DNA from: Ordospora colligata OC4 | Lineage: Eukaryota > Microsporidia > Ordosporidae | Reading direction: 5' to 3' | NCBI RefSeq assembly: GCF_000803265.1 | Contig: NW_014575400.1 | Span: 1 to 64,000 of the forward strand | Length of the DNA: 64,000 bases | Shown: in pieces, positions 19,847 to 28,536 of the stretch | How positions within the stretch are numbered: the stretch's first letter is position 1 | How the letters are laid out: every line of letters begins with the position of its first letter | Notes under the pieces: generated by a model | Told to the model about the DNA's origin: nothing | The model's database searches: none | Seen by the model: the letters and a program-made list of their open reading frames with translations, nothing else | Translations under genes and position numbers: made by a program

Positions 19847-20725
19847 ATGGATTATGAGCCGGTGATGAACGAGCTGATAAACAAGGTTGTTCGGAAGTTC
19901 TACGAACCCCACCATGTTGTTATAATGGGGATTTTATTGAAGGCCACGCTTCTATATGACAATGAGCTTTGCGAAAGAATGAAGATGCTTTCAAAGGAAG
20001 TAAACAAGTTGATTATCAAGCTAAAAGAAGATAAGATGATTAAGTATGAGACTAAGGTTGAGAATAGAGAGAATAATGGGCAAATACTACGCACAGTGTA
20101 CTACATCAATTATGCAGAAGTGCGAGATGTCATCAAATACAAGATCTACAAGATGACGAAGAATTTGGAAAATAGCATTAAAATGGGGCAAGCAGAGGGA
20201 TATATATGCATAGAGTGTAACAGGGAGTATAGCTCACTGGATGCACAAGGACTTATGGAGAATTATGTTTTTAAGTGTGAGGATTGTAAGGGAGATCTGG
20301 CTGAGAACAGGAAAGACAGAAGTGAGGATTGCGAGATGTATTCGAATTTAATGTCTGAGCTGGATGGAATTGTTATGCTTTTGAAGGAGACCGACAAGTA
20401 CAGTATACCATCGATGGATTATTTCCAGGTTCTTGAGATGAAGAAGGATAGAGAATGCAAGGATGTGCATGTGCAAAAGGAAGAGGAGCATGTTCCGATA
20501 CATCAGTCGAGCATTGAGGAGCCTGAAATTGAAAGTCATTATGCAGATAATAGCGTGGTGATTCAGAATGAGGCCTGTGTGGAAATAAATGAATATGTGA
20601 TGGTCAGTGGAATTAGAAAGCGATTTTCTGATGTAACTGAAGAGGACAAAGAGAAGATGTCTGAGGAGGAATATGAAAAGTATTATGAGATATACTCTAA
20701 GTATTATGAAGAGCCAGATGCTTAG
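19847..20725 (+). CDS. TFA1: Transcription factor IIE alpha subunit
   Basis: The 292-aa protein has an N-terminal extended winged helix (residues 1-100, LCERMKMLSKEVNKLIIKLK) and a zinc ribbon with C121, C124, C144 and C147 (CIEC and CEDC). A helical segment and an acidic C-terminal part with EEDKEKMSEEEYEKYYEIYS follow. This order is that of TFIIE-alpha, which recruits TFIIH to the RNA polymerase II preinitiation complex. The family is normally 400-480 aa, so the acidic tail is reduced. CCCC at 19835-19838 lies eight bases before the ATG. It sits 89 bases after NUP53 on the same strand. Confidence 0.85.
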   Translation: MDYEPVMNELINKVVRKFYEPHHVVIMGILLKATLLYDNELCERMKMLSKEVNKLIIKLKEDKMIKYETKVENRENNGQILRTVYYINYAEVRDVIKYKIYKMTKNLENSIKMGQAEGYICIECNREYSSLDAQGLMENYVFKCEDCKGDLAENRKDRSEDCEMYSNLMSELDGIVMLLKETDKYSIPSMDYFQVLEMKKDRECKDVHVQKEEEHVPIHQSSIEEPEIESHYADNSVVIQNEACVEINEYVMVSGIRKRFSDVTEEDKEKMSEEEYEKYYEIYSKYYEEPDA

Positions 20726-20775
20726 TATAAAGGTTAAATTGTGTAAATATATTGGTTAGAGCTGAGAATCCCTAT

Positions 20776-23439
20776 ATGCACAGTAATCCTGACGAGACGG
20801 TATTTGCAGAGGATGCACATGGATTAGAAGATCGATGTATATGTGACGATTATATTGATTCTCTGTGTGATTCTAAAAATGGAATGGAAGAGGTGAAAAA
20901 TATGCTTGAGAGTATGAGGAAGATGCTAGAGATTGGAGATGATGAAGGGATTTCAGAGATTGTGATTAACGTTGTGGGTGACGAAAGCATTTATGCGAGG
21001 ATGAATGAATTATGGAACTCTGGAGAGTGGGATATGGATGATATTTTTTTCTATATTGTAATTTGGCTCAGAATGCGTAGGTTCCGATTTGATATGAAAA
21101 CAGCTGAGAATGTCGACTTGGCGCTGAAGCATGGATTATGTGTTGTTGAAAAGCAAATCAATAAATGGAAGGAGATATGCATGATGTCGATATTGAAAGA
21201 AATGAAGAATTATGCAGAGAATGATATTTTAGGATGGAACAGAGAAGCGATTTTGATGTTTCTATGGAAGGTTTGTATTGGAAGGTGTGGAGCAAATGGC
21301 ACTACGAGGGTTTTTGCATTGAACCTGTGTATGCAGATGAGTATGACTACAGATCTAATTGATATTCGAGACATTGTTCTAAAGGTTGAAGAGATGAAGG
21401 ACTTTGATGTTGGGGAGATGAGCTATGGAGATATGGTGATTCTACAGATATATTGGAAAAAGTCGTTTATTGAAGGTGTTTTTTGTAAAGACAGGCATGA
21501 ATGCGTTGTTGAGAGATTGTTTGATCGATATATGTGCTATGGAGAAGATGGCAGATATCACACAAGGCTCAGGTTGTTTGAATATAAGTCTATTGAGTCA
21601 GTGATTCTGTGTGTATCATTTGTGAAGTGTTTTATCCAAAAATTTAATGGCAGCGAAGACAAGTTTAATGCAAAGGTTTTGAGTGTTTTGATACGAAGGA
21701 TGACAGAGATAGCAGCAGATGCTAAAGAAAACGAGTATTTTGGATGTTTGTTTGGAAGCACAAAGCCAATCGTAGTAGTTGGAACGATGCTTCAGTCACT
21801 CGTGCTACTACTGCTGAGAAAGATGAGTGACAAGAAGTGTGGTAATCAGGTGAAGGCAGCAAGGATTCTAAGTAGAATAGATAGATTGGGTATTTTGCCT
21901 GGAAAGAAGATAAAAAACAAAATGATAAAGATCGTGAAGCAACAGATTGCACGAAAGCAGGAGGAGATTGTGGATGCATGTATCAATGTGTTGTATTGCA
22001 TAGATCCAGATGCGTTACAGATAGAGATGCAAAGGCCTTATTCTATGCCGACAAGAAGGAAGATGTTTGAAAAGACTAAGAATGGAAAGCAATCTGAGGA
22101 GAGTTATAGAACATATATTGAGTTGCTAAACAATGGAGCAGCAAATGATGTTGCTTATGAAATCAAAGATTCAAACATTTTTGCACGAGTTTTTCATGCA
22201 ATAGGTAGAAGACGAGTGTGTAAATTTCTTGAAATAAGCATGAATGAAGTGAAAGATGTTTATGTTGCAGAGTTGGCTGTTTGGTATTCAAAGGAGCGTC
22301 CAGATAGGTTTGATGTTGTTTATATGTCATCGATTCTGCTTGATTCTGGCGAGGACATAGTCAAGAGCAGGAATGTTGTGTTTTATAACTACATATTGAG
22401 GATTTTGATAAACATACACTACAAGATGGCGCTTGAGCTTCGTCGCAGAGTTTTTTTATTTTTGAGGAAGTTGGTGTTCTATGGGCCATATACAAAGAAT
22501 TCAGGGACGCTTATAAATTTTTTAGGATATGCAGGAATGGAGTTTCAACGACGAACGGATTATTTCCTTGCCATACTTGGAGCATGCGGAAGTGTTTTTT
22601 TGAGAGAATATCTCTGTGATTATACCTGGTCGATTAATAAGGAGCTTGGACTTGTGTACAGCCTAAGATTTGATCCTGAGCTAGGAGTGATGTACAAATG
22701 GAAAATTGATGAGATACTATCCAGGATATGCGATAAGGTAGAAGTAAAGGAAGCAGCAGTGTGTATAGAGCTTCTTGTGTTCTTAAGGGAGTCGATTGAG
22801 GAAGAAGGGAGGTGTTTTGAGTTTGCATTTGATGTTGTGGCAAATAGTTGCAAGACAATGATCTGTGGAGCGAATAATGCGAATCGAGATGTTTGCAGGG
22901 AGTCATGCATGCTTCTCAGTGCAGGAATTATTGCAAGAGCGATTATTCCCGATGTGTGTATTCCTGTTGTATTTCAGTGGTTGCCGGTGTCGTCAGAGAT
23001 CGTGCAAATGTATTTTACAAGTGTGATAAGCACGATTGGAAGCATTATTGATAATAAAGTTTGCAGGTTCAAGAATGAGGGATGTATAAGTGAGTTCAAA
23101 ACGATATATGAAATATATTTGAGCTCGCCAAGTAAAATAGTGCTTGTGGAGAAGTTGATTGAGATTTTTGACTCATGTGCAATTAAAACATATTATTTGA
23201 TGGTGCAGGTGATGAGATTTGATAAAAGAATGAGGATGAAAGTGATGAAGAGTGTTGAAGAGGCGCTTTACCTGTATGATTTATCAGAAGACAGGCTTGT
23301 TATGAAGATATGTGAGCTTTTTTGTTCATGCAATATCAGTAGATATACAGATATTCGAATTAGTGATGAAAATGTATTATTTTGCAAGGAGCCGGAACTT
23401 GAAGAGATTGAAAATCTTCAGTTATGCATAATAAAATAA
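20776..23439 (+). CDS. Large helical orphan protein
   Basis: The 887-aa protein looks all-alpha, with many long amphipathic helices and no membrane span, signal or catalytic motif. An acidic N-terminus (DETVFAEDAHGLED) is followed by probable HEAT/ARM-like pairs, for example around residues 600-640 (KMALELRRRVFLFLRKLVFY). I do not recognise the family; candidates of this shape include condensin-like, nucleoporin-scaffold or mRNA-processing scaffolds, and none is supported. The longest frame opens with TTG at 20752; the first ATG, 20776, follows CCC at 20770-20772 by three bases. Confidence 0.6.
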   Translation: MHSNPDETVFAEDAHGLEDRCICDDYIDSLCDSKNGMEEVKNMLESMRKMLEIGDDEGISEIVINVVGDESIYARMNELWNSGEWDMDDIFFYIVIWLRMRRFRFDMKTAENVDLALKHGLCVVEKQINKWKEICMMSILKEMKNYAENDILGWNREAILMFLWKVCIGRCGANGTTRVFALNLCMQMSMTTDLIDIRDIVLKVEEMKDFDVGEMSYGDMVILQIYWKKSFIEGVFCKDRHECVVERLFDRYMCYGEDGRYHTRLRLFEYKSIESVILCVSFVKCFIQKFNGSEDKFNAKVLSVLIRRMTEIAADAKENEYFGCLFGSTKPIVVVGTMLQSLVLLLLRKMSDKKCGNQVKAARILSRIDRLGILPGKKIKNKMIKIVKQQIARKQEEIVDACINVLYCIDPDALQIEMQRPYSMPTRRKMFEKTKNGKQSEESYRTYIELLNNGAANDVAYEIKDSNIFARVFHAIGRRRVCKFLEISMNEVKDVYVAELAVWYSKERPDRFDVVYMSSILLDSGEDIVKSRNVVFYNYILRILINIHYKMALELRRRVFLFLRKLVFYGPYTKNSGTLINFLGYAGMEFQRRTDYFLAILGACGSVFLREYLCDYTWSINKELGLVYSLRFDPELGVMYKWKIDEILSRICDKVEVKEAAVCIELLVFLRESIEEEGRCFEFAFDVVANSCKTMICGANNANRDVCRESCMLLSAGIIARAIIPDVCIPVVFQWLPVSSEIVQMYFTSVISTIGSIIDNKVCRFKNEGCISEFKTIYEIYLSSPSKIVLVEKLIEIFDSCAIKTYYLMVQVMRFDKRMRMKVMKSVEEALYLYDLSEDRLVMKICELFCSCNISRYTDIRISDENVLFCKEPELEEIENLQLCIIK

Positions 23440-23574
23440 GTTATTACATTATATACATATAAATTCTTGATCTAAGAGCAGAATTGATTAAAGATACTTC
23501 TGATATGATATGTCCAAGAAGTATATATCCAAAATTCAAGAGACAGGTCAATGCATGTTTATTGTACTGTTAAC

Positions 23575-23578
23575 AAAA
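23575..23578 (-). terminator. Pol III terminator of the tRNA-Gln gene
   Basis: A run of four A on the plus strand is TTTT on the tRNA strand, starting eight bases after the discriminator base. Such T runs end RNA polymerase III transcripts. Confidence 0.6.
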
Positions 23579-23585
23579 TGCAAAG

Positions 23586-23657
23586 TGGTTCCACCGAGAT
23601 TCGAACTCGGATTACTGGATTCAAAGTCCAGGGTGCTAGCCATTACACTATGGAACC
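23586..23657 (-). tRNA. tRNA-Gln (anticodon UUG)
   Basis: On the reverse strand the 72 bases fold as a cloverleaf. The acceptor GGTTCCA pairs with TGGAACC, with discriminator A. The D arm contains AATGGCTAGCACC. The anticodon stem CTGGA/TCCAG encloses the loop CTTTGAA (anticodon TTG), and the T arm is CCGAG-TTCGAAT-CTCGG. No intron is present. The D-arm A-box-like and T-arm B-box (GTTCGAATC) promoters are intact. The sequence closely follows eukaryotic tRNA-Gln. Confidence 0.97.
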
Positions 23658-23773
23658 TCGGAAATATTTTCCGCACACTGCTCCACACTGACGTGCAGTT
23701 CAAGCCATCCGTTTACAAAAACATTCCAGTATGACACTTAATATAGTCTTTGCTCAAAAACCATCACCCTGCA

Positions 23774-24154
23774 ATGAATGTCAACCTGAAGTGTATCCGT
23801 GAAAAGCTCAATAAAATCAAGCCTTATGCAATAAAAACCGTGTCTGATACGCTACAAGGATATGCGTTTGGATGCATGGTTGGTGCTTTTTCTCCAGAGC
23901 AGCCCCCCACATTGAGCAACATTCATAGGTCTGGAAAGTCGTTTGCCAGGATATCTCTGGTCTACTCCTCAACCGAGTCTGTTTTGCATGTATGTGGATT
24001 TAAGGAGTCTGCTTTCAATAGCTTCATCAGTGGGGCTGTTGCTGGTGGGATGGGACCAAGTAATAACACGAAGGAGTCTGCAGTATTCCGAGCATCTGCA
24101 CTTGCAACATATGCTGGTGTGTTTTCAATATTGAACCCAGGGTTGCAGAAGTAG
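23774..24154 (+). CDS. TIM22: Tim17/22/23-family mitosomal import protein, Tim22-like
   Basis: The 126-aa protein shows four short, glycine- and small-residue-rich hydrophobic segments: near 28-40 (GYAFGCMVGAFS), 53-73 (SGKSFARISLVYSSTESVLH), 81-93 (FNSFISGAVAGGM) and 105-120. The middle part fits the Tim17/22/23 signature, where a GKSFA-x-x-x-x-x-Y-x-x-x-E segment is followed by an N-x-x-I-S-G-x-x-x-G segment. In microsporidia such a protein would serve the relic mitochondrion (mitosome). Tim22 is preferred over Tim17/23 because of the spacing, but this is uncertain. The longest frame begins with TTG; the ATG at 23774 follows CCC at 23767-23769. Confidence 0.75.
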   Translation: MNVNLKCIREKLNKIKPYAIKTVSDTLQGYAFGCMVGAFSPEQPPTLSNIHRSGKSFARISLVYSSTESVLHVCGFKESAFNSFISGAVAGGMGPSNNTKESAVFRASALATYAGVFSILNPGLQK

Positions 24155-24225
24155 CACAGGATTAAATTTTGGCACAAATACTGATTTTGTTTGTTTTGGT
24201 TTTCTAATGGCATTGGAGCACCCTG

Positions 24226-26409
24226 ATGGATGAGGCAGATGCATTGCTTGGTGAGCTCAGGATCGATTGGGAAACGCTTGTTACCGATGATTTTAATCCG
24301 TTGAAGCAGGCCTTGAGGAACAAAAACAGCATGGTTGAGGCATCAAACTTCAGAAACCTATTCCATAAGGTCGAGAAGGTAATGGAAGGCATAATAGAGA
24401 AGAATTACAAGGGATTTAGCGATTCTGTGCTTTCATACATGGAATCGTACAAGTTGAACAAGCGATGTTCTGAAAACATCTCCGAGATCTCCAAGGCAGT
24501 TCAAGGACTTCTCGGAATGAAAATAGATGTGAAGGACATGACCAAGGAGTATGAAAGCATGGCGATGTATGAAAGTAATAACAGTATATGCAATGTACTT
24601 GTTGAGATGAGGAGATGCTTTGAAGAATTTAGTATGATTAAGGACGAAATTCAATGTGATGTGAAGAAGCACGATGGGATGTATGTCACAAGCCAAAGGT
24701 TTCTTGATGCAACTAAAAAGGCAAGCAGGCTGTATGATTTGATTGAAGAGAATGGATTGATGGAGATGGAGTGTGTATCTAAGTTCAAGGCCGAAGCAAG
24801 CATTGAAGTGAAGGAGTTCATGACAATGGTGTATAAGAGACTCGACAGATTTGTGTTCTATAATGAATACGATTATCAGGAAGATTTTAGGTGTGTAGTT
24901 ATGCTTGGAATGCTTTTTAGTTTGGACAGATATCAAACAAATAACTTTGAGAAAGAGTATTTTGGAATGGTTGAGTCGATTATCAGGAGTATTGATGGAG
25001 ATGGAGGAAATAACAAGGCAGAGAGACTTTCCAGAGCAATATGCAGCAGAACAGCAAATGTGATACACAACCTTGGAGTTCTTTGGGAGATGGCAGATGC
25101 ATCGTTTGAAGGCTTGAATGGAAAGACATTGAACATACGTGATAAGGCAAGTATTAGCAGAAGAATCGAAGCGGATATGAATGCAGCAAGTAATCAAAAT
25201 GGTTTGGATGCGATGCTTTGCATGTACGGACCAGATTGGCAAGAATTTGTGGAAGGGGTGATTGTTAAGGTTTTGAAGAAGTTTGTGAGTGAGTGTGTTG
25301 AAGGAATTGAGAAGTATTTTGATACTGAAATTTTTGAGGCAGAGCACTTTGCAGACGACATAGACTATGAAGCGGTGTTTGAGAAGAAGTATGTGATCTA
25401 TGAAAGGATGGTTATGGAAGGAGAGATGGAAGCAAAGTCACCTGAGAGATTCACTAAGGTTTTTGTATCTGGGATAGATATTGTAATTTATCTTGAAAAG
25501 TATGTGACTATTGAATCGATGAAGAGGTATTTATGGGAGATAATTAATGAAAAGTATGTGAAAGAGAAGCAGAAGCAGATAAGAAAGAAGATTGCGTATT
25601 TGTTTGAAGAAGAAGACTGGTGTGAAAATGATCATTTGAACAGAAGATTACGTTTCTATTCAAACTATAAGAAATGCATTGATGAATTCAGTATTCATGC
25701 AGATCTTTGCAGTATAAAAGATGTCTTTGGCTTTCTAGATGGTCTTTTTGAAAGGAAATTTGATGAGCTTTACAGAAAATTATTCAGGTCTGATATCATC
25801 AACACATGTTTTTTAGAAACAGATGAGAATGAGGCGGATATGGATGATACATTCAAGAAACTTCTTCTTGTTCGTGCAATGGACATAAATTCAGTGTATT
25901 TTGAGAAAAAGTATTATGAGAATATGCTTTTTGCATTAGATACAATGAAAGAAGCAATTTCTTCGATTGATGGAGACAAATTGAAAAGTGTTATGAATAA
26001 GATAGAAGTGGCGATCCGATTCCAGATGGTTCTTGAGATGCTTTATTTCTTTGATTTATTTTACAGGGAGGGAAACTACAGAGGTAAGGATGATTATTAT
26101 TTCCAGAAGATAGTTAAGGTTGCAGACGATATAAACAAGTGTATTGTTAAGACAGATATGGAAGGTGTTTTTGAATTTGTTTTTGATTGTCTGAACTTCT
26201 ATATTAAGAATAATGTCCAGAGACTGAATGTAAAAAGCATGGATGACCTGAAAGCGTTTGCAGCTAAAATTAAGCTACTTGATGAGATATTATGTTTGGT
26301 TAAGGGAGAAGGCAGCATGAGGGAGGCAATACAATTTATTGACGGGGTGGTTTTGGGAGAAGAGAAATGTGACAGTGGAATGAAGTTGAAAGCAAAGTTA
26401 AGCGTATGA
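24226..26409 (+). CDS. SEC8: Exocyst subunit Sec8-like protein
   Basis: The 727-aa protein is helical throughout. Its first 110 residues follow the Sec8/EXOC4 N-terminal pattern: DFNPLKQAL, then LFHKVEKVMEGIIEKNYKGF, then SVLSYMESY with the downstream helix ending in GLLGMK. Family members read (D/Y)NP(L/V)..AL ... E..L...V..HY.GF..S...Y. Exocyst tethers secretory vesicles at the plasma membrane. Family length is about 970-1065 aa, so it is shortened. No other domain is visible; a related tethering subunit cannot be excluded. CCC at 24221-24223 lies two bases before the ATG. Confidence 0.65.
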   Translation: MDEADALLGELRIDWETLVTDDFNPLKQALRNKNSMVEASNFRNLFHKVEKVMEGIIEKNYKGFSDSVLSYMESYKLNKRCSENISEISKAVQGLLGMKIDVKDMTKEYESMAMYESNNSICNVLVEMRRCFEEFSMIKDEIQCDVKKHDGMYVTSQRFLDATKKASRLYDLIEENGLMEMECVSKFKAEASIEVKEFMTMVYKRLDRFVFYNEYDYQEDFRCVVMLGMLFSLDRYQTNNFEKEYFGMVESIIRSIDGDGGNNKAERLSRAICSRTANVIHNLGVLWEMADASFEGLNGKTLNIRDKASISRRIEADMNAASNQNGLDAMLCMYGPDWQEFVEGVIVKVLKKFVSECVEGIEKYFDTEIFEAEHFADDIDYEAVFEKKYVIYERMVMEGEMEAKSPERFTKVFVSGIDIVIYLEKYVTIESMKRYLWEIINEKYVKEKQKQIRKKIAYLFEEEDWCENDHLNRRLRFYSNYKKCIDEFSIHADLCSIKDVFGFLDGLFERKFDELYRKLFRSDIINTCFLETDENEADMDDTFKKLLLVRAMDINSVYFEKKYYENMLFALDTMKEAISSIDGDKLKSVMNKIEVAIRFQMVLEMLYFFDLFYREGNYRGKDDYYFQKIVKVADDINKCIVKTDMEGVFEFVFDCLNFYIKNNVQRLNVKSMDDLKAFAAKIKLLDEILCLVKGEGSMREAIQFIDGVVLGEEKCDSGMKLKAKLSV

Positions 26410-26544
26410 ACACTTGGTGAAACATATTTTGCAACAAGTTTGTCTAGTAAAACATTTGTTGCAGAATATGATTTCAACGGTAGTTAGAGTGTTTATTGGT
26501 TATGTAATGATATAAATGGCGTTATACAGGTATAGTAGGTTTGA

Positions 26545-27441
26545 ATGGAGAGTTATAAAGACAGCATTGAATATTTTTTGAGTTATTTTGAATGTGCAGT
26601 ACCTGGTGATGTTTCTTTGGGAAGCTTGGTTGTTTTCAGTGAAAGGCATGCTCATGAAGATGAATCTGAAGAGCCGGTGATGTGGGATGAAAAAGATCTA
26701 CCCCGTACATGGTATCAGATGCGATTTGTAGATAGTGTCAATAAAAGTAAATATATTAAGAAAATGGCATATGCAGAGAGCATGGATGTGTATCATATTA
26801 CACCGAAAAAACTTTCAAAGGCGCTTACATCGATTGATCTGCAGTTTCTCAAAAAAATAACGCCGAATGACCTAGTGGAATATGATGGAGATGATGGCAA
26901 TGAGTCAAGCAGCATAAAACAAATCAGATTGAAGAATGAAGGACTGATGAACTTTGTGGCGCACGAGCTATCCACAAGGAAAAATTACAATTACTTCTTT
27001 AAGGTTTTGGAACATCTCGAGAAGATCAGGAATTTCAACTCGATTCATTGCATAACACGAGCATTTCAGATGCAGAAGCTTGATCTAAAGAGCCTAGGCA
27101 AGCTTTCTGTATATGTGAAAACAAGCTTAAGCTACTTCGACATGCGTCAGGTTTTAGACGAGCTTACTGCAGACGATATGTTTCTTGTATGTCCAATTGA
27201 CGTGTATATCAAGGATATCGAAGAGTCTAATAAGAATAGAGGCAGTGAAGTTGCATCGATGAGATTCTGCAGGCTTGTAGAGATTCTAATAAGACTACAG
27301 ACTCAGGAGCATGATCTTAGGATTCCACATATAACCGAGCATTTTCTATTTACAAGGTTCTGGAAGTATGCTCGGAATAATTCAGTGTTATATATCCAAG
27401 ACGATGCTATGAAATATGATGGACAGTTTTTGCTGTTGTAA
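26545..27441 (+). CDS. RasGEF (CDC25-homology) protein
   Basis: The 298-aa protein has the CDC25 catalytic pattern. Around residues 85-110 it reads TPKKLSKALTSIDLQFLKKI followed by TPNDLVEY. Residues 154-176 give FFKVLEHLEKIRNFNSIHCI, then AFQMQKLDLKSL, and the closing CPIDVYIKDIEE corresponds to the family's VPFLGVYLxDL. Such domains load GTP on Ras-type GTPases. The N-terminal module of larger RasGEFs is mostly missing, so this is a near-minimal catalytic unit. It ends two bases before the DPH7 gene on the same strand. No CCC/GGG motif is seen at the start. Confidence 0.75.
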   Translation: MESYKDSIEYFLSYFECAVPGDVSLGSLVVFSERHAHEDESEEPVMWDEKDLPRTWYQMRFVDSVNKSKYIKKMAYAESMDVYHITPKKLSKALTSIDLQFLKKITPNDLVEYDGDDGNESSSIKQIRLKNEGLMNFVAHELSTRKNYNYFFKVLEHLEKIRNFNSIHCITRAFQMQKLDLKSLGKLSVYVKTSLSYFDMRQVLDELTADDMFLVCPIDVYIKDIEESNKNRGSEVASMRFCRLVEILIRLQTQEHDLRIPHITEHFLFTRFWKYARNNSVLYIQDDAMKYDGQFLLL

Positions 27442-27443
27442 TT

Positions 27444-28331
27444 ATGATGTTTCAATATCAGAAGGAGTGCCCATATAAAACTTTAAGCATGAAAAGCTTT
27501 GATTCGATTATGCCTATTGATTGCCTATGCATTGTAGATGATATACTGATTGCAGGAGGATATCAGTTTACTGAGGCGAGTAGATCTGGAGGAGTATACT
27601 TGTATGATATATATAGTATGCAAATCAAGAACGAATTTGAAACGACAGGGATTCTTGATTGTAAGAAGAACGAAGAGATGGTGTTTTTTGCAGGATGTGA
27701 GGAGTTTGGAGCGATATGTCTTAAAAACAGTGCTATTGATAAAATATGCACTCCAGCGATTAATACATACGTTTGTGTTAATTCTAGCAGTGTTTTTGTT
27801 TGTGATATTATGGGGCATATAAGGCAGTTTGAAGGATATGGACTAGTCAATTCCAGAGACACTATAATAGGTGAGGAGCCTATATGGGTGGTTGAAGCGT
27901 ATGGAGATAGCATTGCATGCGGATCTGAAGATGGAATGCTGAGATTTATTGACACCAGGAGCTGGAGCGTACACCAGGAAATAAAAAGAAAGTCAGGTGT
28001 AACATCAATATATCATACTGAGAATTATACATATGTGGGGTCGTATGACGAGCATATTGAGATTGTTGATAGGAGGAAATATGATATAATAGAGAGGAAG
28101 TATGTTGGAGGGGGTGTGTGGAGGATTTGCTATTTTGATGGGAAGTACTTTGTTGCATGTATGTATGAAGGATTAAAGGTTTATGGAGATGACTTTAGTT
28201 TGTTAAAGCATTATGCAACAGAGTCGATTGCATACGGATTGGCATTATCTCACGATATGGTTGCATTTGCATCGTTTTATGACAAGAAGATCCACAAGAT
28301 TGAGTTTGAAGATATAAAGAGCATTGATTGA
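27444..28331 (+). CDS. DPH7: Diphthamide biosynthesis WD40 protein Dph7
   Basis: The 295-aa beta-propeller carries the Dph7/WDR85 hallmark GSYDEHIEIVDRR...GGGVWRICYF (about residues 197-234), where the family has GSYDE-x-x-x-x-D-x-R and GGGVWR-x-K. Dph7 is the methylesterase that demethylates methylated diphthine on eEF2 before final amidation. Other blades are visible near residues 150-180 (SIACGSEDGMLRFIDTRSWS). The gene begins two bases after the RasGEF stop codon and probably shares transcripts with it. The length is shorter than the usual 390-450 aa. Confidence 0.8.
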   Translation: MMFQYQKECPYKTLSMKSFDSIMPIDCLCIVDDILIAGGYQFTEASRSGGVYLYDIYSMQIKNEFETTGILDCKKNEEMVFFAGCEEFGAICLKNSAIDKICTPAINTYVCVNSSSVFVCDIMGHIRQFEGYGLVNSRDTIIGEEPIWVVEAYGDSIACGSEDGMLRFIDTRSWSVHQEIKRKSGVTSIYHTENYTYVGSYDEHIEIVDRRKYDIIERKYVGGGVWRICYFDGKYFVACMYEGLKVYGDDFSLLKHYATESIAYGLALSHDMVAFASFYDKKIHKIEFEDIKSID

Positions 28332-28468
28332 TTGAAATTAATGTTGGATTATTAATTGGTTGAGGTTTTCTTTTGAAGATATGAGATGTTGGTTGGATTA
28401 TTGATTGTTTAAGGTTTGAATATATCAAGAGTTTATGTATTAATTGGTTGAAATTAATGCTCGTATCT
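28306..28468. repeat. Three degenerate copies of a short unit at the DPH7 3' end
   Basis: Segments starting TTGAAGATAT at 28306 and 28373 and TTGAATATAT at 28416 are each followed by ATTGATTG or ATTAATTGGTTGA text; the phrase TTGAAATTAATG occurs near both ends. The first copy overlaps the last codons of DPH7. Spacing is uneven (67 and 43 bases), so these look like old tandem copies of gene-end sequence. Confidence 0.45.
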
Positions 28469-28536
28469 GGACATGAAAGATACAAGGAAATGTTGTGATG
28501 GATAGTTGAATAAAAAAGTTGATTTGTTTACCCTCA

